Source: Hymenobacter sp. CRA2 (GTDB lineage: Bacteria > Bacteroidota > Bacteroidia > Cytophagales > Hymenobacteraceae). Taken from it: a stretch of DNA of 64,000 nt. Made by a program: the position numbers and the translations under genes. The stretch spans positions 124,001 to 188,000 of the forward strand of contig NZ_MVBC01000011.1 in NCBI RefSeq assembly GCF_002007105.1, in the 5' to 3' direction. Every line of letters begins with the position of its first letter. The stretch's first letter is position 1. Of the stretch, positions 9,150 through 17,551 are shown piece after piece. The notes under the pieces are model-generated. The model made no database searches. It worked only from the letters and a program-made list of their open reading frames with translations, and was not told where the DNA came from.

Positions 9150-9563
9150 GTGGACCTCAGTCGCCGCCGTAAGCTTTCTTCCCACGTCGAGACCAGCTCG
9201 ATGAACGACATCATGTTCTTCCTGATGCTGTTCTTCCTCATTGTCTCGACCATGGTGAATCCCAACGTCATCAAGCTCATGCTGCCTAACGCCCGCTCGG
9301 GCAAGCAGGCCATGAAGCAGCCCATCACCGTGTCGGTAGATGCCGCCGGGCAGTACTTCATCGACCGGCAGCCCGTCACGGCCGAGCAGCTGGAAGCCGA
9401 GCTGGGCCGCCGCGTGCAGGGGCTGGAAAGCCCCACCGCCGTGCTGCGCGTCGACAAGTCGCTGAACGTGCAGAAGCTGGTGGACATCCTCGAAATCGGC
9501 AACCGGCTGAAAATTAAAATGGTCATGGCCACCGCAGCCGAGCAATCCGGCGGCAAGGGCTGA
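9150..9563 (+). CDS. exbD: ExbD/TolR-family biopolymer transport protein
   Basis: 137 aa starting at GTG 9150. One membrane helix at about residues 18-40 (SSMNDIMFFLMLFFLIVSTM) carries the conserved Asp (MND) that transfers protons in ExbD/TolR. The periplasmic part (DAAGQYFIDRQPVTAEQLEA to LEIGNRLKIKMVMAT) matches the ExbD dimerisation domain. It works with ExbB upstream and the TonB-like protein downstream. The GTG start directly abuts a heptad-repeat hairpin, the same situation as the TTG start of the SPOR gene. Confidence 0.93.
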   Translation: MDLSRRRKLSSHVETSSMNDIMFFLMLFFLIVSTMVNPNVIKLMLPNARSGKQAMKQPITVSVDAAGQYFIDRQPVTAEQLEAELGRRVQGLESPTAVLRVDKSLNVQKLVDILEIGNRLKIKMVMATAAEQSGGKG

Positions 9564-9599
9564 TTGACGTCTGCGCCGCGGCCGGTTGGCCCGACACTT

Positions 9600-9642
9600 G
9601 CCCCGGTGAGCTGAACCCCAGACGCACCGGGGCGCGTTGTTT
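9600..9642 (+). terminator. Possible weak terminator after exbD
   Basis: GCCCCGGTG (9600-9608) pairs perfectly with CACCGGGGC (9625-9633) across a 16-nt loop, followed by GCGTTGTTT. The T-tract is poor, so this may be a partial terminator or a processing hairpin between exbD and tonB. Confidence 0.4.
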
Positions 9643-9708
9643 ACAGCGGATGCTGCCGGTGCCGCTCTGCTACTCTCTCCGTTACTTCCATTTCATTCAT
9701 AGCTGCTC

Positions 9709-10626
9709 ATGGCTACTGAATTTCGCCACGAACACCGCCGCGAAGCCCTGATTGGCACCTTGCTGCTGCACGGGCTGCTGGCATTGCTGTTTCTTTTGAT
9801 CGTGTTCAAGAACCCGCCCGACAGCATTGCCGAAATGGGCGACGGCGGCGGGGTGGAGCTGAACTACGGCGTGGACCAGGTCGGCGACGGCGACGTGCAG
9901 ACCTCGGCCCAGGCCAACGAGTCGCCGAACCGCGAAGACTCCAAGCCGCCGGCCCAGCAGCCCGACCCGGAGCCGCAGCAAGCCAGCACCCCGACGCCGC
10001 CCACGCCCCCCGAAGACGTGCAGGAAAAGGTGGTAACCAGCGAAGCGGAAGAAAACGACGTGAAGATTCCACCGGTGGAAAAACCCACGCCGCGGCCCCG
10101 CGAGGAGCCCACGCGAGAGCCGGTGAAAGAGCCCGAGCCCGAAAAGCCCAAGGTAAACCAGCGCGCCATCTTCACACCCCGCGGCGCCACGGCTAACACC
10201 GGCGGCAACGGCGTGAACGGCACCAGCAACAACCCCGCTGGCAACAACAACGGCGACAACCCCGGCACCGTGGGCGACAAAGGCGACCCGCGCGGTACCT
10301 ACACCGGCAAGGCCTACTCCGGCGACCCCGGCAGCGGCGGCGGCTCGGGTGGCGGCGACGGCGACGGATTCGCGGGCGGGGGCTGGGCCTTCACCAACCG
10401 TCCCAAGGCGGAGCTGGTCGACAACCAAAACGGCTACCTACGCTTCAAGATCAAAATCAACTCCGACGGCGACGTGGAATCCATCGAGAAAGTCGGCGGC
10501 AACATGTCGGCCGAGCAGGTGCGCATCTGCCGCGACGTGCTCAACGAGCAGCTCAGCGTGCGCAAGCTCAAGCCCGAAGCCGGCGCCGCCACGGGCTTTT
10601 TTACCTTCCGCTTCAAGGTGGAGTAA
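9709..10626 (+). CDS. tonB: TonB-like energy transducer
   Basis: 305 aa. A short cytoplasmic segment (MATEFRHEHRREALIGT) precedes one membrane anchor (LLLHGLLALLFLLIVF, about 18-34). A long Pro/Glu/Lys-rich periplasmic spacer (residues 70-160) and a Gly/Asn-rich section (165-225) follow. The last 75 residues (GWAFTNRPKAELVDNQNGYL to FFTFRFKVE) resemble the TonB C-terminal domain of Bacteroidota type. With exbB and exbD it forms a complete energy-coupling module that could power the receptors encoded nearby. Confidence 0.85.
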   Translation: MATEFRHEHRREALIGTLLLHGLLALLFLLIVFKNPPDSIAEMGDGGGVELNYGVDQVGDGDVQTSAQANESPNREDSKPPAQQPDPEPQQASTPTPPTPPEDVQEKVVTSEAEENDVKIPPVEKPTPRPREEPTREPVKEPEPEKPKVNQRAIFTPRGATANTGGNGVNGTSNNPAGNNNGDNPGTVGDKGDPRGTYTGKAYSGDPGSGGGSGGGDGDGFAGGGWAFTNRPKAELVDNQNGYLRFKIKINSDGDVESIEKVGGNMSAEQVRICRDVLNEQLSVRKLKPEAGAATGFFTFRFKVE

Positions 10627-10660
10627 GGGCACCACGGCGCCTGCCCGCGCGAAAAGCACC

Positions 10661-10699
10661 CGCCGCTGGTCGGAATTCTCCGGCCGGCGGCGTTTTTTT
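10661..10699 (+). terminator. Rho-independent terminator after tonB
   Basis: CGCCGCTGGTCGGA (10661-10674) pairs along 14 positions, with two G-T wobbles, with TCCGGCCGGCGGCG (10679-10692); the loop is ATTC. Seven Ts follow (10693-10699). Confidence 0.88.
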
Positions 10700-10722
10700 G
10701 TACCCTGATTTTGCCGTCCGCC

Positions 10723-12048
10723 ATGACCTACAACGAAACCCTGCAGTTCCTCTACGCCCAGTTGCCCATGTTTCAGCGGGTAGGGGCCGCGGGCTTCAAA
10801 AACGGGCTGGAGGGCATTCAGCGCCTGGCCGAAGCCCTCGGACACCCCGAGCAGCGGTTTCGCAGCGTGCACGTGGCGGGCACCAACGGCAAGGGCAGCA
10901 GCTCGCACCTGCTGGCGGCTGTGCTGCAAAGCGCCGGCTACCGCACGGGCCTCTACACCTCACCGCACCTGCGCGACTTCACGGAGCGCATTCGGCTGAA
11001 CGGGCAGGAGCTAGCCCCGGAATATCTGGTGGCGTGGGTAGCGCGCTGGCGCGGCTTTATCGAGCAGCACCAGCCGTCGTTTTTCGAGATGTGCGTGGCG
11101 CTGTGCTTTGATTACTTTGCTGCCGAGCAAGTGGACGTGGCCGTGATTGAAGTGGGGCTGGGCGGACGGTTGGATTCCACCAACATCATCACGCCGCTGG
11201 TTTCGCTCATCACCAACATCAGCTACGACCACCAGGCCATCCTGGGCGACACGCTGCCGCTGATTGCGGGCGAAAAAGCCGGCATTATCAAGCCCGGCGT
11301 GCCCGCCGTCGTCAGCCAGACGCAGACCGAGGTGGCGGACGTGTTCACCGACGTAGCGGCCCGGCAGCACGCCCCGCTCACCTTTGCCGACGCGCGCTAC
11401 CAGGTAGAGCTGCTGCGCGACAATCCCGTCGGGGCCCGCCAGCACGTGCGCATCCACCGCGACGGGCAACTGTGGCTGGATGAAGTGGAGCTGGGCCTCG
11501 TGGGCGATTACCAGCGACTGAACCTGCCGGGCGTGCTGGCCACCGTGGAGCAGCTGCGCGCGCAAGGCTTTGACATCACGGACGAGCACCTGCGCACCGG
11601 CCTGCGCGAGGTGCAACGCCTCACCGGCCTGCGCGGCCGCTGGCAGATTATCGGACAGGCTCCGCTCACTGTCTGCGACACGGGCCACAACGAAGCCGGC
11701 ATTCGGCTGGTACTCCAGCAGCTGGCGCGGGTGCCGCGTAAGCGGCTGCACGTGGTGCTGGGCATGGTAGCCGACAAAGACCTGGGTAAGGTGCTGCGCC
11801 TGCTGCCCACCGAGGCTACGTACTATTTTTGCGCGGCCAGCATCCCGCGGGCCCTGCCGGCCGCTGACTTGGCCGCCCAGGCGGAAACCCACGGCTTGCG
11901 TGGCCCCGTGTGCGGCTCGGTGGCCGGGGCACTGGCTGAAGCGCGGCGGCAGGCCGCGCCCGAGGATGTCATCTTCGTCGGCGGCAGCACCTTCGTGGTG
12001 GCCGAAGTGCCCGACCTATACCAACCACTGACGGCTGCGGATGAATAA
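10723..12048 (+). CDS. folC: Folylpolyglutamate / dihydrofolate synthase
   Basis: 441 aa, the usual length. It adds glutamate to folates (and to dihydropteroate) in the cytoplasm. The ATP-binding loop is VAGTNGKGSSSHLL (about residues 50-63), followed by the Mur-ligase-family signatures SPHLRDFTERIRLNG, VEVGLGGRLDSTN and ITNISYDHQAILG. The C-terminal domain holds DTGHNEAGI. ATG 10723 is preferred over the upstream TTG because MTYNETLQFL fits the family start. It follows the tonB terminator, so it has its own promoter or relies on read-through. Confidence 0.95.
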   Translation: MTYNETLQFLYAQLPMFQRVGAAGFKNGLEGIQRLAEALGHPEQRFRSVHVAGTNGKGSSSHLLAAVLQSAGYRTGLYTSPHLRDFTERIRLNGQELAPEYLVAWVARWRGFIEQHQPSFFEMCVALCFDYFAAEQVDVAVIEVGLGGRLDSTNIITPLVSLITNISYDHQAILGDTLPLIAGEKAGIIKPGVPAVVSQTQTEVADVFTDVAARQHAPLTFADARYQVELLRDNPVGARQHVRIHRDGQLWLDEVELGLVGDYQRLNLPGVLATVEQLRAQGFDITDEHLRTGLREVQRLTGLRGRWQIIGQAPLTVCDTGHNEAGIRLVLQQLARVPRKRLHVVLGMVADKDLGKVLRLLPTEATYYFCAASIPRALPAADLAAQAETHGLRGPVCGSVAGALAEARRQAAPEDVIFVGGSTFVVAEVPDLYQPLTAADE

Positions 12049-12189
12049 GCAGATGCGGCAGCTTGGCTTAAGCAGCGGTGAGACGCGCTAGGTTACCCCT
12101 GGGCCACCTACACGAAGCTGTGCTTATCCGCCGGCAGTCCGTTCCATCCGGGCTTTACTCATTTCCTTCATCATACCCCTTCACCCCGC

Positions 12190-12849
12190 ATGGGTCGAAT
12201 CAAGCTTAAGCGCTTCGCGGAAAATGCTCAGCGCGCCGACATTGTTGAACCCGGTAAGGAAACCTTTGGCGCGTTGAGCGGCCGTTGGGCGGCCGACTTT
12301 TTCCAGAATGACCATCCCATCACCCTCGAAATCGGCTGCGGCAAGGGGGAATACACCGTGGGCATGGCCGAGCGCTACCCCGAGCGCAACTTCCTGGGCC
12401 TCGACATCAAGGGCGAGCGGATGTACCGCGGCAGCAGGCTGGCCGAAGAAAAAGGGCTGACCAACGTGGGCTTCCTGCGCATGCAGGCCGAAATGTTGCT
12501 GGACCATTTCGGCCCCGGCGAGCTGGACGAAATCTGGATTACCTTCCCCGACCCGCGCCCGCGCCTGGGCGACACCAAGCGCCGCCTCACCGCCCCGCGT
12601 TTCCAAGAGCTGTACCGCCAGATTTTGAGGCCCGGTGGGCTGGTTCACCTCAAAACCGATTCAGAGCTGCTCTTTGACTATACCCTGGCGCTGCTACAGG
12701 AGCGCCAGGCACCCAACCTCGTCTTCACCAAGGACCTGTACCAGACCACCGGGTTGCTGCCCCACGCGTACGATATTCAGACGACCTACGAGCGGAGGTA
12801 CCGCGAGCTGGGCGTGCCCATCAAATACCTGCACTTCTCGTTTGAGTAA
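12190..12849 (+). CDS. trmB: tRNA (guanine-N7-)-methyltransferase
   Basis: 219 aa. It methylates G46 in the variable loop of tRNAs using SAM. The SAM-binding motif I is LEIGCGKGEYT; the family signature is ITFPDPRPRLGDTKRRLT, corresponding to the FPDPWPKxRHxKRR motif but with RPRLGD in place of WPKxRH, a variant typical of Bacteroidota. The C-terminal TTYERRY matches the TxYE motif. About 140 bp upstream contain no visible gene. Confidence 0.95.
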   Translation: MGRIKLKRFAENAQRADIVEPGKETFGALSGRWAADFFQNDHPITLEIGCGKGEYTVGMAERYPERNFLGLDIKGERMYRGSRLAEEKGLTNVGFLRMQAEMLLDHFGPGELDEIWITFPDPRPRLGDTKRRLTAPRFQELYRQILRPGGLVHLKTDSELLFDYTLALLQERQAPNLVFTKDLYQTTGLLPHAYDIQTTYERRYRELGVPIKYLHFSFE

Positions 12850-12958
12850 GCGGCGCGACAGGTAACAAGAGCGGGTTGCTGCTCCACGTGCCGTTGTTTC
12901 GTTGTGTCGCCTTACTGGTAACCGGTCACGCGTTGCCTGCCACTTTTTACCGAGCTCT

Positions 12959-13801
12959 ATGCGCCAGCCGCCCATCGTTACCTTGCCCTTGTTCGCCGAA
13001 CTCGACCGGCACCTGCTGAATTTTCTGCGCACGCTCGCGCCGGAGGAGTGGGAGCGGCAGACGCTGGCCCCGCGCTGGAAGGTAATGGACGTGGCCCTGC
13101 ACTTGCTCGATGGCAACCTGCGTACCCTCTCCATGCTGCGCGACGGCTACTTCGGCGTGCAGCCCACCCTGGCCGAGGGGAGCGGTTACGCAGGGCTGGT
13201 AGAGTTTCTGAACCAGCTCAACGCCGACTGGCTCACGGCCATGCGCCGCCTGAGTCCGGCCGTGGTCCTGTGGTTGCTGGAGCTGTCCGGGCGGGAGTAT
13301 ACGGCCTTTCTGGCTACCCTCGACCCGTGGGCGCCGGCGGCGTTTGCGGTGGCCTGGGCCGGCGAGGAAGAGTCGCCGAACTGGTTTCACGTGGCCCGCG
13401 AGTACACCGAAAAGTGGCACCACCAGCAGCAGATCCGCCACGCCGTAGGCCGGGGTACGGATGAGCTGCTGACGCCGGCACTCTACGAACCGTACCTGCA
13501 AACGTCCATGCGCGCGCTGCCGCACCACTACCGCACGGTGCTGGCCCCGGAAGGCACGCAGCTGCGCGTGCGCGTGCAGGGCCTCGCCGCTGCCGAGTGG
13601 CAGCTGCGCCGCCGCGCCGACCACTGGGAGCTGACCTCCGAGCGCGCCACACCCGATGCCACCGTCACCATCGGCGGGGCCGTGGCCTGGCAGCTCTTCA
13701 GCAACGAGCTGGATGCCGCTACAGCCAACCGGCACGTGCAGGTAGAGGGCGAACAGTGGCTGGCCGAAAAGATCCTGGACCTGGTGGCCGTCATGGTCTG
13801 A
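12959..13801 (+). CDS. DinB-like / maleylpyruvate-isomerase N-domain protein
   Basis: 280 aa. The N-terminal half (LFAELDRHLLNFLRTLAPEE, then WKVMDVALHLLDGNLRTLS) resembles the four-helix DinB/mycothiol-dependent maleylpyruvate isomerase fold, with His in VALHLLDG and a second site in EKWHHQQQIRHA that could bind a metal. The C-terminal 100 residues resemble the SCP2-like domain seen in such proteins. Bacteroidota do not make mycothiol, so the true substrate is unknown. It starts about 110 bp after trmB and ends in a strong bidirectional terminator. Confidence 0.75.
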   Translation: MRQPPIVTLPLFAELDRHLLNFLRTLAPEEWERQTLAPRWKVMDVALHLLDGNLRTLSMLRDGYFGVQPTLAEGSGYAGLVEFLNQLNADWLTAMRRLSPAVVLWLLELSGREYTAFLATLDPWAPAAFAVAWAGEEESPNWFHVAREYTEKWHHQQQIRHAVGRGTDELLTPALYEPYLQTSMRALPHHYRTVLAPEGTQLRVRVQGLAAAEWQLRRRADHWELTSERATPDATVTIGGAVAWQLFSNELDAATANRHVQVEGEQWLAEKILDLVAVMV

Positions 13802-13822
13802 ACAGGCGCACCCAGGTGTAAT

Positions 13823-13866
13823 AAAGCAAGCAGGCCGGGCTTTGGGTAGCCCGGCCTGCTTGCTTT
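13823..13866. terminator. Bidirectional terminator between convergent genes
   Basis: Perfect 19-bp stem AAAGCAAGCAGGCCGGGCT / AGCCCGGCCTGCTTGCTTT with loop TTGGGT. The A- and T-rich ends serve both the plus-strand DinB-like gene and the minus-strand TrpF-like gene. Confidence 0.9.
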
Positions 13867-13882
13867 TGCTGCTATGCCGTCG

Positions 13883-14506
13883 TTAGTCGACTTCGATTTC
13901 TTCGAAAACGGCCTCCATTTCGCTGAAGTCGCGTACGCCGGGGCGGATTTCGTCGCCGCCTTCCAGTACGAGGCCGTTGGGGGCTACGTCCGTGAGCAGC
14001 TGGCGCAGGCCGGCGTTGGCAAAGCCCGGTGCCAGCCAAATAGGATAGGAGCGGGCTTGCTCCGACAGGCGGGCCATCTGCATATCGGAGAGCGGCTGCG
14101 GGGGCAGCTCGCTGAACACGAAGCCGCTCACGTGCGGGGCCATCAGCTGAAAGCGCCGGTCCACGTCTTCGGGCAGCATGTCCGGAATCCAGTCGACCAG
14201 CACCATGGCCGGCACCGTCAGCTCGGCCATGTCCTCGGCGCGCCGGAAGCCGTGCAGCAGCACCGCGTGCAGGCCGCACTGCTGGGCCAGCTGGCTGATC
14301 TGCTCGGCCGGTAGCGTGCCAAACTCCCCGACCAGCTGTACGCCCGCTACCCAGCTGCTCAGCTCCTGCACCAGCTCGGGCGTCACGGCCCCGGGTAGGC
14401 TGGGGTCGAGGCGAAACGTGAGGTAATCGGCGCCCATGCCGGCGCAGTACCGGGCATCGGAAAGATTGTTGATGCCGCGGACAATAACGGAAGTCAGAAG
14501 AGCCAA
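13883..14506 (-). CDS. TrpF-like (phosphoribosylanthranilate isomerase fold) protein lacking catalytic Cys
   Basis: About 207 aa from a TTG at 14506-14504; an in-frame ATG at 14569 would translate the heptad repeat, so I doubt it. The pattern VIVRGINNLSDARYCAGMGA, then DYLTF, matches the first strand and loop of TrpF (KICGI-x-N-x-x-DA), and APNGLVLEGGDE resembles the C-terminal phosphate-binding end. However, the catalytic Cys of the KxCGI motif is replaced by Arg (VRGI), so isomerase activity is unlikely. No other trp gene is nearby. It is probably a diverged barrel with another role. Confidence 0.7.
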   Translation of the reverse strand: MALLTSVIVRGINNLSDARYCAGMGADYLTFRLDPSLPGAVTPELVQELSSWVAGVQLVGEFGTLPAEQISQLAQQCGLHAVLLHGFRRAEDMAELTVPAMVLVDWIPDMLPEDVDRRFQLMAPHVSGFVFSELPPQPLSDMQMARLSEQARSYPIWLAPGFANAGLRQLLTDVAPNGLVLEGGDEIRPGVRDFSEMEAVFEEIEVD

Positions 14507-14515
14507 AGTCGGGAA

Positions 14516-14607
14516 AAGGTGAGGTGGTGTAATGGTGAAATGGCGAGTCTGGTTCTGGTGTCGGTGCATATAAAACCCACCGCATCACCCCCTCACCATT
14601 TCACCGC
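14516..14607. repeat. Inverted heptad-repeat hairpin, locus 3
   Basis: Left GGTGAGG-TGGTGTA-ATGGTGA-AATGGCG and right CATCACC...CTCACCATTTCACC are reverse complements. The unit resembles that of locus 1. It lies immediately upstream of the TrpF-like gene start, on its 5' side. Confidence 0.7.
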
Positions 14608-14643
14608 CGCGAAGGTAGGAAACCTCGGGCGGCCTTTGGGTGT

Positions 14644-14651
14644 TACCTTTG
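14644..14651 (+). promoter_or_regulatory. Bacteroidota -7 element upstream of mnmA
   Basis: TACCTTTG matches TAnnTTTG exactly and lies 39 bp before the mnmA ATG. No good TTTG element is found 19-21 bp further upstream, so the assignment rests on the -7 box alone. Confidence 0.5.
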
Positions 14652-14690
14652 CCATTCGGCCGGGAACTTTGACCTCCCGGGCGCCAACAT

Positions 14691-15872
14691 ATGAACGCAC
14701 AAACTACCCCCGACGCCGGTTCGAAAGGCCGCGTCCTCGTCGCGATGAGCGGCGGTATCGACTCTTCCGTGGCAGCCGTGATGCTGCACGAACAGGGCTA
14801 CGAAGTGGTCGGCATGACCATGAAAACCTGGGACTACGCCTCGGTGGGCGGGTCCAAAAAAGAAACCGGCTGCTGCTCGCTCGACTCGATCAACGACGCC
14901 CGCAACGTGGCCGTGCAGCTCGGCTTCCCGCACTACATCATCGACATCCGCAACGAATTCGGGGACCACGTCATTGATGATTTCGTGGACGAATACCTCG
15001 CCGGCCGCACGCCCAACCCGTGCGTGCTCTGCAACACCCACATCAAATGGGACGCGCTGCTGCGCCGCGCCGATCAGCTCGGCTGCCAGTACATTGCCAC
15101 CGGCCACTACGCCCAGGTGCGCGAGGAAAACGGCCGCTACGTCATCAGCAAGGGCCTCGACGAAAGCAAGGACCAATCGTACGCGCTGTGGGGCGTGTCG
15201 CAGGAAAGCCTGGCGCGCACCATCTTCCCGCTGGGCAAGCTGCGCAAATCGGAAATCCGCCAAATGGCCGCCGACCGCGGTTTTATGGAGCTGGTGAACA
15301 AGTCCGAGAGCTACGAAATCTGCTTTATCCCCGACAACGACTACCGCGGCTTCCTCAAGCGCCGCGTCGAGGGCCTGGAGGAGCGCGTGGCCGGCGGCAA
15401 GTTCGTGCTGACCGACGGTACCGTGGTCGGCACCCACGAGGGCTATCCGTTCTACACCATTGGGCAGCGCAAGGGCCTGGGCGTGACGCTCGGTTACCCG
15501 GCCTATGTGGTCGAAATCCGGCCCGAAACCAACGAAGTGGTGCTCGGCAACCTCGACGAGCTGGCCCGCACCGCCACCGTACTGGGCCGCTTGAACCTGG
15601 GCAAGTACGCCTCGCTGGAAGGCCGCGGCCTGGTGCCGGCTTTCACCAAGGTGCGCTACAACCACGCCGGCGCGGCCTCGTTCCTGGAGCAAAAGGACGG
15701 AAAAATGTACGTTTACTTCCCCGACCCCGTACACGCCATTGCCCCGGGCCAGGCCGCCGTATTTTACGACGGTCAGGACGTGCTGGGCGGCGGCTGGATC
15801 GAGCGTAGCCCGGCGTCGCTGGCCGCGCCCGTGCCGCTGCCGGTGGTAGGGGCCGCCAAGGTTTCTGTTTAG
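14691..15872 (+). CDS. mnmA: tRNA-specific 2-thiouridylase MnmA
   Basis: 393 aa. It thiolates U34 of tRNA-Lys, -Glu and -Gln in the cytoplasm, using ATP and sulfur delivered by a relay. The PP-loop is AMSGGIDSSVAAVML (residues 18-32). The catalytic cysteine pair sits in TPNPCVLCN and YEICFIPDND. GHYAQV and the C-terminal beta domain (TIGQRKGLGV, GGWIERS) complete the family pattern. The residues KKETGCCSLDSINDAR after the PP-loop are typical of the long bacterial form. A lipoprotein gene follows about 18 bp downstream. Confidence 0.96.
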   Translation: MNAQTTPDAGSKGRVLVAMSGGIDSSVAAVMLHEQGYEVVGMTMKTWDYASVGGSKKETGCCSLDSINDARNVAVQLGFPHYIIDIRNEFGDHVIDDFVDEYLAGRTPNPCVLCNTHIKWDALLRRADQLGCQYIATGHYAQVREENGRYVISKGLDESKDQSYALWGVSQESLARTIFPLGKLRKSEIRQMAADRGFMELVNKSESYEICFIPDNDYRGFLKRRVEGLEERVAGGKFVLTDGTVVGTHEGYPFYTIGQRKGLGVTLGYPAYVVEIRPETNEVVLGNLDELARTATVLGRLNLGKYASLEGRGLVPAFTKVRYNHAGAASFLEQKDGKMYVYFPDPVHAIAPGQAAVFYDGQDVLGGGWIERSPASLAAPVPLPVVGAAKVSV

Positions 15873-15890
15873 GTTCTGATGTGTTATTGT

Positions 15891-16592
15891 ATGCTGCGTC
15901 GTTTAGTAGCGCTGAGTGCCGGGCTGCTGCCCCTGCTGGTGAGCTTGGCTGCCTGTGACAACACCACGGAAGCCCCCGCTGAACTGGGCAAGGACTACTA
16001 CCCGATTGCCGTCGGGGATGAGCGCATCTTCAACGTGGAGGACAAAGTCTGGCGCAACGGGCAAGTAGTCAGCACCACGCCGTCGCAGTTGCGGGAGCAA
16101 ATCACCGAGGCCTATCGCGACGCGGCCGGCACGCTCACCTATAAGGTGGTGCGCTCCTCGCGCGCCACGGCCACCGGTGCTTGGCGGGCCGACAGCGTGC
16201 AAACCCTGACGGTGAACTCGCGCAACCTGCTGCTCACGCGCAGCAACCTGCGCACCGTGGAGCTGGTCTTTCCGGTGCGCGACGGTGAAGAGTGGAACAA
16301 GAACGCGTTCAACGACCGGGATACCATCGTGGCCATCAACCGCCGGTACCAGGAAGTGGGCAGCGCCTTCACCAGCGGCGGCCGTAGCTACGACAATACC
16401 GTGACCACCTACGACGAAATCCAGGACAACGCCATTTACCTCGACGTGCAGCGCCGGGTGTACGCCAAGGGCGTGGGCCCGGTGCTGCGTGAGGTGCGCA
16501 AGCTCAACTACTGCCAGGATGCGCGCACCTGCAACGTGGGGGTGAACTACGTGGTGACCGGCACCGAGCACCGCGAAACCCTGGTGCAATAG
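15891..16592 (+). CDS. Lipoprotein of unknown function, copy 1 of a tandem pair
   Basis: 233 aa. Signal peptide MLRRLVALSAGLLPLLVSLA with lipobox LAAC predicts a lipid-anchored protein. The mature part begins DNTTEAPAELGKDYYPIAVG, followed by a domain of about 200 residues rich in beta strands and ending with CQDARTC. I do not recognise the family. The next gene is a diverged copy: both share DERIFNVEDKVW, LREQITEAYRDAAG, LTRSNLRTVEL and EWNKNAF. An upstream in-frame ATG (15879) is possible but gives a worse signal peptide. Confidence 0.82.
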   Translation: MLRRLVALSAGLLPLLVSLAACDNTTEAPAELGKDYYPIAVGDERIFNVEDKVWRNGQVVSTTPSQLREQITEAYRDAAGTLTYKVVRSSRATATGAWRADSVQTLTVNSRNLLLTRSNLRTVELVFPVRDGEEWNKNAFNDRDTIVAINRRYQEVGSAFTSGGRSYDNTVTTYDEIQDNAIYLDVQRRVYAKGVGPVLREVRKLNYCQDARTCNVGVNYVVTGTEHRETLVQ

Positions 16593-16615
16593 CCCGCGCC
16601 CAGCTTCGTTACTTG

Positions 16616-16661
16616 CATCCCGACCGGAGGCCGCCGCGCCCCGGTCGGGATGTTTTGTTTT
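16616..16661 (+). terminator. Terminator between the twin lipoprotein genes
   Basis: CATCCCGACCGG (16616-16627) pairs perfectly with CCGGTCGGGATG (16641-16652), followed by TTTTGTTTT. The copies are therefore separate transcription units. Confidence 0.87.
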
Positions 16662-16677
16662 CGCTTTAGCGTAGTCT

Positions 16678-17373
16678 ATGCTTCGTCGTTTACCTCTGCC
16701 AGCCCTGGCCGCGCTCTGCACTATCATAATCGTACTAACTGGCTGCGAGCATGCCGGCGAAGCTCCAGCAGACCCTGGCCGGGATTTTTACCCGATAGCC
16801 GTGGGCGACGAGCGAATCTTCAACGTGGAAGACAAGGTGTGGCTGAACAACCGGGTAGTGAGCACCACGACTTCGCAGCTGCGGGAGCAAATCACGGAAG
16901 CCTACCGCGACGCGGCCGGCGCCATGACGTACAAAGTGGTGCGGGCCAGGCGGGCTACTGCGGCCGAGGCCTGGCGCGTGGATAGCGCGCAGACGCTGAC
17001 CGTCGCCCCGCAATACTTGCTGCTCACGCGCAGCAACCTGCGCACCGTGGAGCTGCTGTACCCCGTGCGCGACGGGCAGGAGTGGAACAAGAACGCGTTT
17101 GACAGCCACAACGCGCCGAACGACCTGAACCGCCGGTACCAGGAAGTGGGCGGCAGCCTCAGCGCCGGTGGCCGAACGTACGCCAACACCGTCACCACCT
17201 TCGACGAAGGCGACGATCCGCTGTTTAACGCGTATTGGCACACGCTGCGGCAGGTGTACGCCAGGGGCGTGGGGCCCGTGCTGCGCGAGGCAATCTACTA
17301 TAATTACTGCAGTACCAGCGCCGCCGTCATTATCTGCTCCGGCAAGGAGCACGTGGAAACCCTGGTGCCCTGA
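16678..17373 (+). CDS. Lipoprotein of unknown function, copy 2 of a tandem pair
   Basis: 231 aa, signal peptide MLRRLPLPALAALCTIIIVL with lipobox LTGC. It is a paralogue of the gene just upstream, and the two align along their whole length (DFYPIAVGDERIFNVEDKVW in both with few changes). The most variable part is the C-terminus, where copy 1 has two Cys in QDARTC and copy 2 has CSTSAAVIIC. The conserved Cys pair may form a disulfide. The divergence at the ends and conservation in the middle suggest an old duplication. Confidence 0.82.
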   Translation: MLRRLPLPALAALCTIIIVLTGCEHAGEAPADPGRDFYPIAVGDERIFNVEDKVWLNNRVVSTTTSQLREQITEAYRDAAGAMTYKVVRARRATAAEAWRVDSAQTLTVAPQYLLLTRSNLRTVELLYPVRDGQEWNKNAFDSHNAPNDLNRRYQEVGGSLSAGGRTYANTVTTFDEGDDPLFNAYWHTLRQVYARGVGPVLREAIYYNYCSTSAAVIICSGKEHVETLVP

Positions 17374-17399
17374 AACTGCGTTGTGCAGAAGCTTGCCCT

Positions 17400-17442
17400 G
17401 CCGCCCACCGGTTGCCGCTCAGGCCCGGTGGGCGGCCGTTTT
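17400..17442 (+). terminator. Terminator after lipoprotein copy 2
   Basis: GCCGCCCACCGG (17400-17411) pairs perfectly with CCGGTGGGCGGC (17425-17436), followed by CGTTTTT. The architecture (12-bp stem, 13-nt loop) matches the terminator after copy 1, so terminators may have been duplicated along with the genes. Confidence 0.85.
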
Positions 17443-17494
17443 TCAGGCACCCGAATGCCGGGGCGTGACCTGGCTTTGGCTCAGGACGCGCACC

Positions 17495-17524
17495 TTGGGG
17501 CGGCCGGCCCAATTCTGTATCTTG
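17495..17524 (+). promoter_or_regulatory. Putative promoter of the subtilase gene
   Basis: TTG (17495-17497), a 20-bp spacer and TATCTTG (17518-17524) fit the Bacteroidota -33/-7 pattern, with a T missing from TAnnTTTG. The start codon is 27 bp downstream. Confidence 0.55.
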
Positions 17525-17551
17525 TCGAGTCCTTTCTTTAGTACTTTTTTC

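Noticed and set aside
14507..14569. ATG start of the TrpF-like gene at 14569
   Set aside because: It would translate the heptad hairpin; the family pattern starts after the TTG at 14506.
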